Positions 7,283 to 17,063 of a DNA stretch of 64,000 bases are shown piece after piece. Source of the stretch: Flavivirga algicola. GTDB lineage: Bacteria > Bacteroidota > Bacteroidia > Flavobacteriales > Flavobacteriaceae. Each line of letters opens with the position of its first letter. Within the stretch, counting starts at the first letter, position 1. The position numbers were made by a program, and so were the translations under genes. Under the pieces are notes generated by a model. That model was given only the letters and a program-made list of their open reading frames with translations, was not told the origin of the DNA and did no database searches. The stretch spans positions 186,001 to 250,000 of the forward strand of contig NZ_JABBHF010000004.1 of NCBI RefSeq assembly GCF_012910715.1, read 5' to 3'.

Positions 7283-9229
7283 ATGCAGGAGTTAAAACTT
7301 TCAGATTGGTTGCCTACCACAAACAAAGAGGTTAAAATACGTGGTTGGGACGCGCTAGACGTTATTTTATTTAGTGGTGACGCCTATGTAGACCACCCAT
7401 CGTTTGGTCCTGCAGTAATTGGTCGCATTTTAGAAAGTTATGGACTGCGGGTTGCTGTGGTACCACAGCCTAATGTAAACGATAACCTCCAGGACTTTGT
7501 GAAACTGGGAGCTCCTAAGTTGTTTTTTGGTGTTACAGGAGGGTGCATGGATCCCATGATTAGCAATTACAATGCCAATAAAAAGCGCCGTGATAAAGAT
7601 GCGTATACACCAAATGGAGATATAGGTTTTCGACCAGATTACGCCACAACAGTATATTCTAAAATACTAAAAGAAAAATGGCCCGATGTACCAGTTTTAA
7701 TTGGAGGTATTGAAGCTTCGTTGCGTCGTGTAACGCATTATGATTATTGGAGTGATAAATTAATGCCTACTATTTTAGAAAGCTCGAAAGCAGATATGCT
7801 GGTTTATGGTATGGGAGAACAACCTTTGCGAGAGGTCGTGCGTTTGCTACAAAAAGGAGTGCCTTTTAATAGCATCACTACAATAAAACAAACGGCAGTA
7901 CTCTTGGATAAAGATGCTAAGATACCAAAGAACAGTAACTGGGAGGATGTCGAAATTGTATCACACCAAAAGTGTTTAAAAGATAAAAAAGCTTACGCTG
8001 CTAACTTTAAGATTATAGAACAGGAATCTAATAAATTAGCTGCACGCCGCATTTTTCAGAAAGTAGGCGAGAAAACCTTGATGATTAATCCGCCATACCC
8101 TACTATGACGGAAAAGGAAATAGATGCCTCTTTCGATTTGCCCTATACCCGATTGCCGCATCCTAAATATAACAAACGCGGACCTATTCCTGCATTTGAA
8201 ATGATTAAGTTTTCTATAAACATACATCGCGGTTGTTTTGGTGGATGTAGTTTTTGTACTATTTCAGCACATCAGGGGAAGTTTATAGCGTCTCGTAGTC
8301 AGGAATCCGTGTTGCGTGAAGTCGATACCGTAGCAAATATGCCAGATTTTAAGGGGTATTTGTCTGATATTGGTGGCCCAAGCGCAAATATGTATAAAAT
8401 GAAGGGAAAAATACAATCTATCTGTGATAAGTGTGTAGCGCCTTCTTGTATTTCACCAGTTATTTGTAGCAATTTAGATACGTCCCATAAACCGTTAACT
8501 AAATTATATCAGGCAGTTGATAGCCACCCAAAAGTAAAGAAGTCCTTTATAGGGAGTGGTATTCGTCACGATATGCTTGTGCCCGAGTTTAATAAAAATG
8601 CCAATGCCAAAGAATTAGATGATTATACAGAAGAGGTGATGACGAAGCATGTGTCTGGTAGGCTTAAGGTAGCACCAGAACATACCAGTGACCCTGTTTT
8701 AAAATTAATGCGGAAACCATCATTTACTTATTTTCATAAGTTTAAAGAGCGTTTTGACAAAATTAATATTAAAAAAAATCTAAAACTACAGTTAATCCCT
8801 TATTTCATATCGAATCACCCCGCTTGCGAAGCCGAAGATATGGCTAACCTTGCGGCCGAAACTAAGGATATGGGCTTTCAGCTTGAGCAAGTGCAGGGTT
8901 TTACGCCAACACCTATGACGGTTGCCACGGTAATATATTATAGCGGATATCACCCTTATACCCTTAAAAAAATAAAGACCCCAAAAACACGTAAAGAAAA
9001 AGATGAACAACACCGCTTTTTCTTTTGGTATAAAAAGGAAAATAAAGCCTGGATTAAAAGCACCTTAAATAAATTAGGGCGTCAGGATTTGTTAAAAGTA
9101 TTGCTGCCAGAAAACGACAAGTGGCGAAAAAATAAACCAGGTAAACCTAAGCATACTTTTAATGATGCAGTTCCTTTTAACCAAAGGAAGAACAAAGCTA
9201 AGTTTCGATCTAAGAAGAAACAACGGTAG
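7283..9229 (+). CDS. YgiQ-family radical SAM protein
   Basis: A 648-residue radical SAM enzyme of the YgiQ family (formerly UPF0313), a near-universal but functionally uncharacterised group. The N-terminal domain (WLPTTNKEVKIRGWDALDVI, then GVTGGCMDPMISNY) resembles a cobalamin-binding fold. The cluster motif is RGCFGGCSFCTISAHQG, with the three cysteines at residues 318, 322 and 325. It also shows the family's CVAPSCISP cysteine pair and RLKVAPEHTSD. The C-terminus is very basic (QRKNKAKFRSKKKQR), suggesting RNA or ribosome contact, which is inference. It is monocistronic and divergent from the operon at 7144. Confidence 0.9.
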   Translation: MQELKLSDWLPTTNKEVKIRGWDALDVILFSGDAYVDHPSFGPAVIGRILESYGLRVAVVPQPNVNDNLQDFVKLGAPKLFFGVTGGCMDPMISNYNANKKRRDKDAYTPNGDIGFRPDYATTVYSKILKEKWPDVPVLIGGIEASLRRVTHYDYWSDKLMPTILESSKADMLVYGMGEQPLREVVRLLQKGVPFNSITTIKQTAVLLDKDAKIPKNSNWEDVEIVSHQKCLKDKKAYAANFKIIEQESNKLAARRIFQKVGEKTLMINPPYPTMTEKEIDASFDLPYTRLPHPKYNKRGPIPAFEMIKFSINIHRGCFGGCSFCTISAHQGKFIASRSQESVLREVDTVANMPDFKGYLSDIGGPSANMYKMKGKIQSICDKCVAPSCISPVICSNLDTSHKPLTKLYQAVDSHPKVKKSFIGSGIRHDMLVPEFNKNANAKELDDYTEEVMTKHVSGRLKVAPEHTSDPVLKLMRKPSFTYFHKFKERFDKINIKKNLKLQLIPYFISNHPACEAEDMANLAAETKDMGFQLEQVQGFTPTPMTVATVIYYSGYHPYTLKKIKTPKTRKEKDEQHRFFFWYKKENKAWIKSTLNKLGRQDLLKVLLPENDKWRKNKPGKPKHTFNDAVPFNQRKNKAKFRSKKKQR

Positions 9230-9652
9230 TTTTTGCACAGAGTTTTTTATTTTAAAAAAATCTATGTTCAGATAATCCTATGATCCCTGCAAGGAAATAT
9301 TTAGTCTCCCCTTCATTTTATGTTTTTAAAGTACCAAGTGATTCGTGAATTTTTCTAGGTTCCTGTTTTTGCTCTAAGGTTTAATATTTAAATCATCTTC
9401 AATTATATAAAATACATTATTAGACAGAAATCATTTAAATGAAAACAAGTTTTGTATGATATTGTAAGTAGTCAATTTATTTACTGTGAAAGACATTTTT
9501 TACACCAAAAGACACATCTTTATTCTAGATAGAGTTTAGTTTTATAAAATTAAGAGAAACCATTTCTTTAAATAAAGATTAGAATGAGGTTTGTCTATTT
9601 TTAATATTGTTTATGTCTTTTTTGTAGAGATATAAATGTAATGAATTGATTA
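9230..9652. other. 423-bp gene-free stretch before the DUF4249 gene
   Basis: Very AT-rich. I see no convincing open frame, terminator hairpin or RNA gene. TTTG at about 9591 could be a -33 element for the downstream pair, but no matching TAnnTTTG lies 19 nt away. Confidence 0.4.
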
Positions 9653-10834
9653 ATGACTAAAAAAGTGGTATTACTTTTAAGAAAATACAGATATTTTCTT
9701 CTATTATTCCTTCTTGTTGCTTGTGTAGAACCTATTGAGCCTGATTTTAATTTTAAAGAAGGCTTAGTTTATATTGATGCATTTTTATCTACAGGAAAAG
9801 GAACATCACTGGTAAATATTTTTGAATCTCGTTTTATAGGAAGCAACTTGCGGTATAAGTTTGTGTCAGGCGCAAGTGTGTCTTTTATAAATATAGACAC
9901 GGGTATACTTGTAAGTTTAAATGAACATGATAATGCCTACATCCCTCCAAGTGATTTCGAAGCCTCTGTAGGAGAAGAATGGAAGCTCATGGTAACTTTT
10001 CCAGATGGTAGGAATTATGAGTCGTTACCTGAATTGATTACTGAACCTGTAGAGATATCCAAAATTAATTATGAGTATAATCCGGAATTGATTTTTAGCG
10101 AAGATTCTGATGGGTTTTTACCAGGACATTCAGTTTTTGTAGATATAGAAGACCCTGTAGACAGCGAGAATTATTATTTATGGAAGTTTCGTTCGTTTGA
10201 AAAGATAGAGCTTTGCGATTATTGTTTCAATGGTATTTTAAGAAATGGAGAATGTATAGATCCTCCTATGAGTTTAGCAAATGAAGACCCAGTAATTACT
10301 ATTGGTTACAGATGTGAAAGCGATTGTTGGCGGGTACGATATAATGAAAATGTTAAAATTTTTGCAGACGAATTTTCAAACGGAGGAATTATAAAAGATC
10401 TACCTATTGCAGACATATTTTTGTATAGTAGGAAAAATATTGCCGTAGAGATACAGCAATTGTCCTTGACAAGAAAAGCCTACGACTACTTTAAAGTGTT
10501 GAAAGATCTCGTTGAGAATAATGGTGGTTTAAATGCACCACCTCCAGCGGCATTAATAGGCAACATGTTTAACCCAAATGATGACAAAGAATTTGTTTTA
10601 GGCAGATTTACGGCAGCAGCAGCTTCAAAAAAAAGCATATTTATAGATAGACGAGATATAAAGGAGGTTCCAATAACCACAACAAGGATTGATTATATTA
10701 ATGAGTATTGTGAGTTGTTTTGTACGTCTAGAGAATGTTATGATGCTTTGTGTGAAGAGTCTTTGGTGCTCACATCAGATTGTACAGAATCTCAATATAG
10801 AACTGCTATAGAACCTGAAGCTTGGATTGAATAA
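9653..10834 (+). CDS. DUF4249 lipoprotein, partner of TonB receptor
   Basis: The 393-residue protein carries a lipoprotein signal (YFLLLFLLVACVEPIEPDF; lipidated cysteine in LVAC). The rest fits DUF4249, a family that in Bacteroidota is almost always encoded beside a TonB-dependent receptor and is thought to form its surface-exposed partner, much like SusD does for SusC. The mature protein is unusually rich in cysteine, including CDYC, CESDC, CELFC and CYDALC, suggesting several disulfides or a metal site. It overlaps the frame of the receptor gene, so the two are co-translated. The ligand cannot be inferred. Confidence 0.8.
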   Translation: MTKKVVLLLRKYRYFLLLFLLVACVEPIEPDFNFKEGLVYIDAFLSTGKGTSLVNIFESRFIGSNLRYKFVSGASVSFINIDTGILVSLNEHDNAYIPPSDFEASVGEEWKLMVTFPDGRNYESLPELITEPVEISKINYEYNPELIFSEDSDGFLPGHSVFVDIEDPVDSENYYLWKFRSFEKIELCDYCFNGILRNGECIDPPMSLANEDPVITIGYRCESDCWRVRYNENVKIFADEFSNGGIIKDLPIADIFLYSRKNIAVEIQQLSLTRKAYDYFKVLKDLVENNGGLNAPPPAALIGNMFNPNDDKEFVLGRFTAAAASKKSIFIDRRDIKEVPITTTRIDYINEYCELFCTSRECYDALCEESLVLTSDCTESQYRTAIEPEAWIE

Positions 10835-10853
10835 TGAAAAAATCAATAAATTA

Positions 10854-13262
10854 ATGAGGCTAATAACTATTCTTTTTATAGCATCTATCTTTAATGCGTC
10901 TTATTCTCAGAATAAAGAATATAAACTTTCTTTTAAAATTATAGATCAAGAAACAGGTCTTAACGTTGATAATGCTCAAATCCTAATAACTCCTTGTGAT
11001 TGTGGAGGTGTAACCGATTATACAGGCTCTTTTAATGTAAAACTTGTAAAAAACACCTATACTATAAATATATCTTATATAGGTTATGAAACGTATTCTC
11101 AAATGATTAGCTTAGATAAGAATCAGCTGTTAAGGATAAAACTTCATAAAAAAGAAGAAAAACTTTCTGAGGTCATTGTTAAAGCTAAAAAAACTAATGA
11201 TAATGTAGAATCTACCCAAATGGGTATTATTAAATTAAAAGCTTTAGAGATTAAAAAAATGCCAATGGCATTGGGAGAAATGGATGTTCTTAGAGGGCTA
11301 ACATTTGTGGCAGGTGTTAACAATGCAGGGGATGTAAGTAATGGACTTTCTGTTAGAGGCGGGTCGTTAGATCAAAATTTATTGCTTTACGATTATGCTC
11401 CTGTTTTTAATCCTACACATTTATTTGGACTTATTTCTGTATTTACACCAGAAGCACTATCTTCTGTAGATTTATATAGATCAAACATTCCTTCACGTTA
11501 TGGAGGAAGAGTTACATCGGTAGTAGATGTTAAAGTTAAAAACCCATACGTCGATAAGTTTAAGCTTGCAGGTGGTATTGGAGTACTGTCTACAAGACTA
11601 TCGGTAGAAACACCAATAATAAAGGATAAATTATTGTTAATTACAGGGATAAGAAAAGGTTATACAGATTTTTTATTCCCAGCATTCTCTAAGCGCCTAA
11701 AAGATACCAAAGCTAATTATACAGATGGAACTATTAAATTATTATACTTGCCAACAGAAAAAGATCAATTATCCTTTACGGGTTTTTATAGTAAGGATTT
11801 TTATCAATTGGACTTTGTCTCAAGAATAGAAAATATTAATTCTGATAAAAATCAATATGATTTTGCTACATTAAACGGAACTTTAAAATGGATACATTCT
11901 TTTAATGATAATACTAATCTTAAAACGGTTTTAATAGGAAGTCATTATACCCCTAAAATTCTTTTTCCTGAACGAGAAGTTAACAATAAAATTGAATTTT
12001 CGTCCAATATTAAGTATCTAAGCCTAATCTCAGAATTTTCAAAAAAAGTTAATAAAAAGGTTGATTATTATGCAGGGACACAATTAAACCAATATAAAAT
12101 AGCTCCAGGAGATTTAAACCCAGGTACAGCCCAAAGTATAAGGCCTGTATCTCTGCCCTCAGAAAAGAATTATGAATTATCTATTTATGCTAACATTAAT
12201 TGGAAGCCAATAAAAAAACTATTTCTGTCTGGTGGGTTACGCTATACGAATTCTTTTCTGGTAGGGCCCTATACATCAGCTAGTTTTAATGAGAATTTAG
12301 GAACAATAAATGAAACTAGTTTTTTTTCGAAAGGAAAAAAAGTAAAAGGATATGACGCTTTAGAACCTAGACTTGGTGCTACATTTAAACTTGGAAACCA
12401 TACTTCTATTAAAACTAATTATGCAAAAACCAATCAATATTTACAAAATATATATAATACGACCACGCCTTTGCCAACTTCTAGATGGAAGAATGTAGAT
12501 TTTAATATAAAACCTCAAATTGGAAACACATATGGTGTTGGGGTTTTTCAAAATTTCAATGATAATACTATTGAGGTTGGGATAGAAGGCTATTATAGGG
12601 ATACTAAGAATGTGTTAACATATAAACCTGGGGCAGATTTTTTTCTCGAAGAATTTATACAAAAGGATATTGTACAGGGGCAGGGAAAAGCGTACGGAGT
12701 AGAGTTTAGCATTAAGAAGAACAAAGGCCCTATAAATGGTTGGTTAAATTATACATGGTCAAGAAGTTTTTTGCGTTCAATAAATGAAAAATTAGGAGAC
12801 AGAATAAATAACAACCAATGGTTTCCATCTGACTTTGACAGACCTCATGTTGTTAATGGCACTATTAACTTTGAAAGTAAGTACAATACTTTTAGTTTTA
12901 ATTTTACGGGACAAACAGGTAGACCATTTACAATACCTAATGGAATTGTTTCAGTTGGAGAAATAGAAACACCCATCTATTTAGAACGAAATAATAGTCG
13001 CCTCCCAGTATATCATCGTTTAGATTTTTCATGGAAAGTTCATTTTAGTAAAAGTAAAAAGAATAAACGCTGGTCTAATAATTGGATTGTTACGATATAC
13101 AATATTTACGATAGAAATAATCCTATTAATATTTTTTATAAATCCCGTGAAGATTATTTAGCAAATGCCCACCTCTTTAGGGATAGCCCACTAGGAGCTT
13201 TTCAACTTTCAATACTTGATAACCCGATCCTGTCATTAACATATAATTTTACATTTCAATAG
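10854..13262 (+). CDS. TonB-dependent receptor with carboxypeptidase-like N-domain
   Basis: An outer-membrane active transporter of about 802 residues. After a signal peptide (MRLITILFIASIFNASYSQ) comes a carboxypeptidase-regulatory-like domain (about residues 20-100), the plug (from about 125, with NGLSVRGGSLDQNLLLYD and PSRYGGRVTSVVDVKVKN) and a large barrel. The start is taken as ATG 10854, which gives a clean signal peptide. An in-frame TTG at 10827 would add nine residues and overlap the DUF4249 gene by 8 bp. It forms one operon with the DUF4249 lipoprotein. The C-terminus ends in Phe-Gln, close to the usual terminal aromatic of barrels. The gene converges with the polA relic just 5 bp after its stop. 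Confidence 0.88.
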   Translation: MRLITILFIASIFNASYSQNKEYKLSFKIIDQETGLNVDNAQILITPCDCGGVTDYTGSFNVKLVKNTYTINISYIGYETYSQMISLDKNQLLRIKLHKKEEKLSEVIVKAKKTNDNVESTQMGIIKLKALEIKKMPMALGEMDVLRGLTFVAGVNNAGDVSNGLSVRGGSLDQNLLLYDYAPVFNPTHLFGLISVFTPEALSSVDLYRSNIPSRYGGRVTSVVDVKVKNPYVDKFKLAGGIGVLSTRLSVETPIIKDKLLLITGIRKGYTDFLFPAFSKRLKDTKANYTDGTIKLLYLPTEKDQLSFTGFYSKDFYQLDFVSRIENINSDKNQYDFATLNGTLKWIHSFNDNTNLKTVLIGSHYTPKILFPEREVNNKIEFSSNIKYLSLISEFSKKVNKKVDYYAGTQLNQYKIAPGDLNPGTAQSIRPVSLPSEKNYELSIYANINWKPIKKLFLSGGLRYTNSFLVGPYTSASFNENLGTINETSFFSKGKKVKGYDALEPRLGATFKLGNHTSIKTNYAKTNQYLQNIYNTTTPLPTSRWKNVDFNIKPQIGNTYGVGVFQNFNDNTIEVGIEGYYRDTKNVLTYKPGADFFLEEFIQKDIVQGQGKAYGVEFSIKKNKGPINGWLNYTWSRSFLRSINEKLGDRINNNQWFPSDFDRPHVVNGTINFESKYNTFSFNFTGQTGRPFTIPNGIVSVGEIETPIYLERNNSRLPVYHRLDFSWKVHFSKSKKNKRWSNNWIVTIYNIYDRNNPINIFYKSREDYLANAHLFRDSPLGAFQLSILDNPILSLTYNFTFQ

Positions 13263-13267
13263 AAAGG

Positions 13268-13390
13268 TTAATGCGTTTCCAGCCAATTATCTCCAATATC
13301 TAAAACAATATCTCGATAACAAACTTGAAACAACATTTTAGTTTCTAATGTAGAATCGAACTTTGGTAAAAGTGTTGTTATAGTGTCGCG
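13268..13390 (-). pseudogene. Decayed duplicate of the polA 3' end
   Basis: Read on the minus strand, this stretch ends in LDIGDNWLETH-stop, nearly identical to the real polA end LDIGDNWLEAH-stop at 14004. It is preceded by LETKMLFQV, matching polA KTKMLLQV. Between the two blocks about 31 codons found in polA are missing (in frame). The region containing HDE of polymerase motif C is destroyed: VHDE reads V-C-Y-R-D. A stop codon closes the frame just upstream at 13391-13393. The wobble positions differ from polA, so the copy is old. It cannot encode a working polymerase. Confidence 0.8.
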
Positions 13391-13447
13391 AAATAATTAA
13401 AATCCTACTCAGTTTGACGTTTAGGTCTTTTTTGTAGGAGAAAAGAA

Positions 13448-13993
13448 TTAATTTATGTTGTAATCAATCAAGGTAAGCTCCGTTTTTTCGTTTTCAGTCC
13501 CCATTTGTACTTTAACAATTCCAACACCAGGGCAAATATAAGTATCTATAAAACTAGCAGAATCGCTAGGATCTCTAAATTCGTATTTAAAACATTTAAA
13601 ATTGCTAGTTCTGGTTTTAATTTTATGAAGCTTTTTAGTTACGGTAACTTTTTCCTGATTTACCATATAACTACGTTCGTTTTCTCTTTTTGGTAAACCA
13701 AAAACTAAAAATGTTTTGTTTTGTTCTTCATCAAGCTCAAATTGTTCTCCGTTTACATCTCTTATCGTATAATCATAACCATCTTCATTAGTAACATACC
13801 AAGTTTTACCATCAATAATTTTTGAAGTTTTTATAAAACTATAGGATGTGTCTTTTTTTACAATTTTACCATTAATCCAATCAGTTTTTATATAAGCCCA
13901 CTTGTTATTAACCTTTAGCGGAATTAATTCTTCTTGCGAAGTCATGGTGAAGTTAATCACTAATATGAAGAGAATTAAAGTTAACTTTTTCAT
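13448..13993 (-). CDS. Small secreted protein of unknown function
   Basis: About 181 residues from the ATG at 13993 (MKKLTLILFILVINFTMTSQ), which begins a signal peptide. An upstream in-frame ATG at 14032 would add 13 residues and overlap polA, and is less likely. The mature part (LIPLKVNNKWAYIKTDWING, then a C-terminal YICPGVGIVKVQMGTEN) looks like a small beta-rich periplasmic or surface domain. I do not recognise a family. It starts 10 bp after the polA stop on the same strand and lies between polA and the polA relic, so it may have arrived or been duplicated with the event that produced the relic. Confidence 0.6.
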   Translation of the reverse strand: MKKLTLILFILVINFTMTSQEELIPLKVNNKWAYIKTDWINGKIVKKDTSYSFIKTSKIIDGKTWYVTNEDGYDYTIRDVNGEQFELDEEQNKTFLVFGLPKRENERSYMVNQEKVTVTKKLHKIKTRTSNFKCFKYEFRDPSDSASFIDTYICPGVGIVKVQMGTENEKTELTLIDYNIN

Positions 13994-14003
13994 AGCTATT
14001 TGA

Positions 14004-16847
14004 TTAGTGTGCTTCCAGCCAATTATCACCAATATCTAAATCAACATCAAGAGGCACTTCCAGTTTATAGGCTCCTTCCATTTCGGTTTTTACCAGATTT
14101 TTAATGCTTTCTAGTTCTGGTTTATAAACATCAAATACCAATTCATCATGAACTTGAAGCAGCATTTTAGTTTTAAAATTACCTTCGTTTAGTTTCTGGT
14201 GAATATTAATCATCGCAATTTTAATAATATCGGCAGCACTACCTTGAATAGGCGCATTTACCGCATTGCGTTCTGCTGCGCCTCTTACCACGGCATTTCT
14301 GGAATTGATATCTTTTAAGTAGCGACGGCGTCCCAATACAGTTTGTACATAACCATGGTCTCTGGCAAAAGCTACTTGGTCGCTAACAAAGTTTCTAAGT
14401 TTTGGGTAGGTCGCGTAATAAGTGTCTATGAGTTCTTTGGATTCACTTCGCGATAAATTGGTCTGATTGCTTAATCCAAAGGCAGAAACCCCATAAATAA
14501 TCCCAAAATTAATCGTTTTTGCATTGCTACGCTGTTCTCGTGTTACTTCGTTTAAGTGAACGTTAAATACCTTGGAAGCTGTAGATGCGTGAATATCTTC
14601 TCCATTTTTAAATGCAGAGATCATGGTTTCCTCTTCACTTAGGGCCGCAATAATACGAAGCTCTATTTGAGAATAATCGGCAGCTAAAAGTGTGTAATCT
14701 TCGTTTCGCGGAATAAAGGCCTTTCTTACCTGTCTGCCGCGTTCGGTACGAATAGGAATATTTTGAAGGTTCGGGTTATTGCTACTCAATCTACCGGTTG
14801 CAGCTACGGTTTGCATGTAATCGGTGTGCACATGGCCAGTTGACTCCTCGACTTGGTCTGGTAATGCATCAACATAGGTGCTTTTCAACTTTGTTAAACC
14901 ACGGTAATCCAAAATGTTTTGAATGATATCATGGTCTTTGGCTAAATAAGATAGAATGTCTTCTGAAGTTGCATATTGCCCTGTTTTTGTTTTCTTTGGT
15001 TTATCTACAAGCTTTAATTTTTCGAAAAGAATGATACCTAATTGCTTAGGCGATGCTATGTTGAATGTTTCGCCAGCAGTTTCATAAATCTTGGTTTCTA
15101 AAGAAGCAATGTCTTTATTTAGTTCGCCCGATAGTGTTTCTAGGAATTTTTTATCTAAATTAATACCTTCTAATTCCATAGCTGCTAGTACACGAAGTAG
15201 CGGTACTTCAATATCATCAAAAAGTTTTTGTGTATTGGCTTCGCCTAATTCTTTTTCAAAATGTTCTTTTAATTGAAGCGTAATATCAGAGTCTTCAACA
15301 GCATACTCGGTTTGTTTTTCCAAGGGCACTTCCCGCATCGATAATTGATTTTTACCTTTCTTACCAACCAGTGTTTCTATAGAAATTGGTGTGTAGTTTA
15401 AATACGTTTCTGCTAACACGTCCATATTGTGCCGCATATCTGGATTGATAAGATAATGCGCCAACATGGTGTCAAACAATTTACCTTTTACTTCAATATT
15501 GTATTTAGCCAAAACTTTAATATCGTACTTTAAATTCTGACCAATCTTTTGAATGGCTTCACTTTCAAAAAACGGACGTAATTGTTCTATGAGTTCTTGC
15601 GCTTCTGTCTTTTCTTCTGGAAACGGTAAATAAAACCCTTTGCCTACTTCCCAGGAAAATGCGATACCAACCAGTTCGGCTGTTATGGGGTTTAATCCTG
15701 TGGTTTCTGTGTCAAAACATACCGAAGTTTGATTCATCAGGTTTTTAATGAAGAGCTTGGTGGCTATGCCAGAATCTATACTTTGATAAAAATGAGAGGT
15801 CGTTTCGGCTGTTTTTCGACTGTATTCTGAAGTAGGTTCAGTATTTGTTGCACCCGAAGGATCTCCACCAAATAACGAAAATTGTCCAGCCCCTGCAGAA
15901 GTTTGTTCTTTGAGTGTTGCTTTGGTTGTTGATGGTGTTGTGTTGGTTTGTGGGGTTTCACTATCGGTAGCAAACGTTTTGTTGAAATTATCAATTAAAC
16001 GCCTAAATTCTAATTCTTGAAAAATCTCGGTAACCTTGGGAATGTCGGGCTGGGACATCTCAAAATCTTTTTCATTAAACTCAACAGGAACGTCTAGCAT
16101 AATGGTCGCCAATTTTTTTGATAGGATTCCCAATTCGCCATTGGCTTCTATCTTTTCTTTCATTTTACCTTTCAACTCATGTGTATTGGCTAAAAGATTT
16201 TCCATACTACCGTATTGTGCTAAAAACTTTTTGGCTGTTTTTTCGCCAACACCGGGAAGCCCTGGGATGTTGTCACTGGAATCTCCCATCATACCTAAAA
16301 AGTCAATGACTTGAAGCGGGTCGGTAACCTCAAATTTTTTCTGGACTTCGGGAATCCCCCAGGTTTCGTAACCACCACCAAAAACAGGGCGATACATAAA
16401 AATATTTTCAGAAACCAATTGTGCAAAATCTTTATCGGGAGTAACCATAAAGGTTTTATAACCTTCTTTTTCGGCTTGTTTAGAAAGGGTTCCAATAACA
16501 TCATCGGCTTCATAACCTTCTTTAACCATAATAGGGATGTGCATAGCCTTGAGTATATCATAAATATACGGAACGGCAATTTTGATAGCCTCGGGTGTTT
16601 CATCTCTATTGGCCTTATATTCCTGGTACATCTCAACACGGTCTGTACTTCCTCCTTTATCAAAACAAACAGCTAGATGATCTGGACGTTCCCTTTTAAT
16701 AACATCTAAAAGTGAGTTCATAAAGCCCATAATAGCAGAAGTATCTGTGCCTTTTGAATTAATTCTTGGGTTTTTAATAAAGGCATAGTAGCCACGAAAT
16801 ATTAACGCGTAGGCGTCTACTAGGAAAAGACGTTTTTGATCTGACAT
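14004..16847 (-). CDS. polA: DNA polymerase I
   Basis: This 947-residue enzyme fills gaps and removes RNA primers. All three domains are present. The 5'-3' nuclease (about 1-290) has LVDAYALIFRGYYAF, EADDVIGTLS and GDSSDNIPGLPGVGEKTA. The 3'-5' proofreading domain (about 360-540) keeps its catalytic residues: FDTETTG, GQNLKYD and YAVEDSDIT. The polymerase domain has motif A DYSQIELRI, the O-helix RSNAKTINFGIIYG, and motif C QVHDELVF. A linker around residues 300-350 is low complexity. The ATG at 16847 is well supported. A possible -7 element (TAGCTTTG on the minus strand, 16870-16877) lies upstream. A relic of its 3' end sits 736 bp downstream. Confidence 0.97.
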   Translation of the reverse strand: MSDQKRLFLVDAYALIFRGYYAFIKNPRINSKGTDTSAIMGFMNSLLDVIKRERPDHLAVCFDKGGSTDRVEMYQEYKANRDETPEAIKIAVPYIYDILKAMHIPIMVKEGYEADDVIGTLSKQAEKEGYKTFMVTPDKDFAQLVSENIFMYRPVFGGGYETWGIPEVQKKFEVTDPLQVIDFLGMMGDSSDNIPGLPGVGEKTAKKFLAQYGSMENLLANTHELKGKMKEKIEANGELGILSKKLATIMLDVPVEFNEKDFEMSQPDIPKVTEIFQELEFRRLIDNFNKTFATDSETPQTNTTPSTTKATLKEQTSAGAGQFSLFGGDPSGATNTEPTSEYSRKTAETTSHFYQSIDSGIATKLFIKNLMNQTSVCFDTETTGLNPITAELVGIAFSWEVGKGFYLPFPEEKTEAQELIEQLRPFFESEAIQKIGQNLKYDIKVLAKYNIEVKGKLFDTMLAHYLINPDMRHNMDVLAETYLNYTPISIETLVGKKGKNQLSMREVPLEKQTEYAVEDSDITLQLKEHFEKELGEANTQKLFDDIEVPLLRVLAAMELEGINLDKKFLETLSGELNKDIASLETKIYETAGETFNIASPKQLGIILFEKLKLVDKPKKTKTGQYATSEDILSYLAKDHDIIQNILDYRGLTKLKSTYVDALPDQVEESTGHVHTDYMQTVAATGRLSSNNPNLQNIPIRTERGRQVRKAFIPRNEDYTLLAADYSQIELRIIAALSEEETMISAFKNGEDIHASTASKVFNVHLNEVTREQRSNAKTINFGIIYGVSAFGLSNQTNLSRSESKELIDTYYATYPKLRNFVSDQVAFARDHGYVQTVLGRRRYLKDINSRNAVVRGAAERNAVNAPIQGSAADIIKIAMINIHQKLNEGNFKTKMLLQVHDELVFDVYKPELESIKNLVKTEMEGAYKLEVPLDVDLDIGDNWLEAH

Positions 16848-17042
16848 ATTTTATATTTTGAAAGAAAACCAAAGCTACAAAAAGTAAATTGTAAAATAGC
16901 TTTTTAAAGGATTTCATATGGAATAAAATAATGGTTTTATAGCTATAATAAAAGTTAAGGCACGTTTGTAATTTAGATTAATAAAACTCTTAACAATTAG
17001 TTAAATAAGATTCACTTTACAATCATTAATTTAGAATACCAT

Positions 17043-17050
17043 TATATTTG
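17043..17050 (+). promoter_or_regulatory. Candidate -7 element for metallophosphoesterase gene
   Basis: TATATTTG fits TAnnTTTG and lies 13 nt before the ATG at 17064. The -33 position has no clear TTG, so confidence is moderate. Confidence 0.45.
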
Positions 17051-17063
17051 ATAAAAAAGAGAT

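Noticed and set aside
10834-10854. ATG at 10834 as a separate short gene before the TonB receptor
   Set aside because: It stops after six codons; the receptor start at 10854 explains the region.
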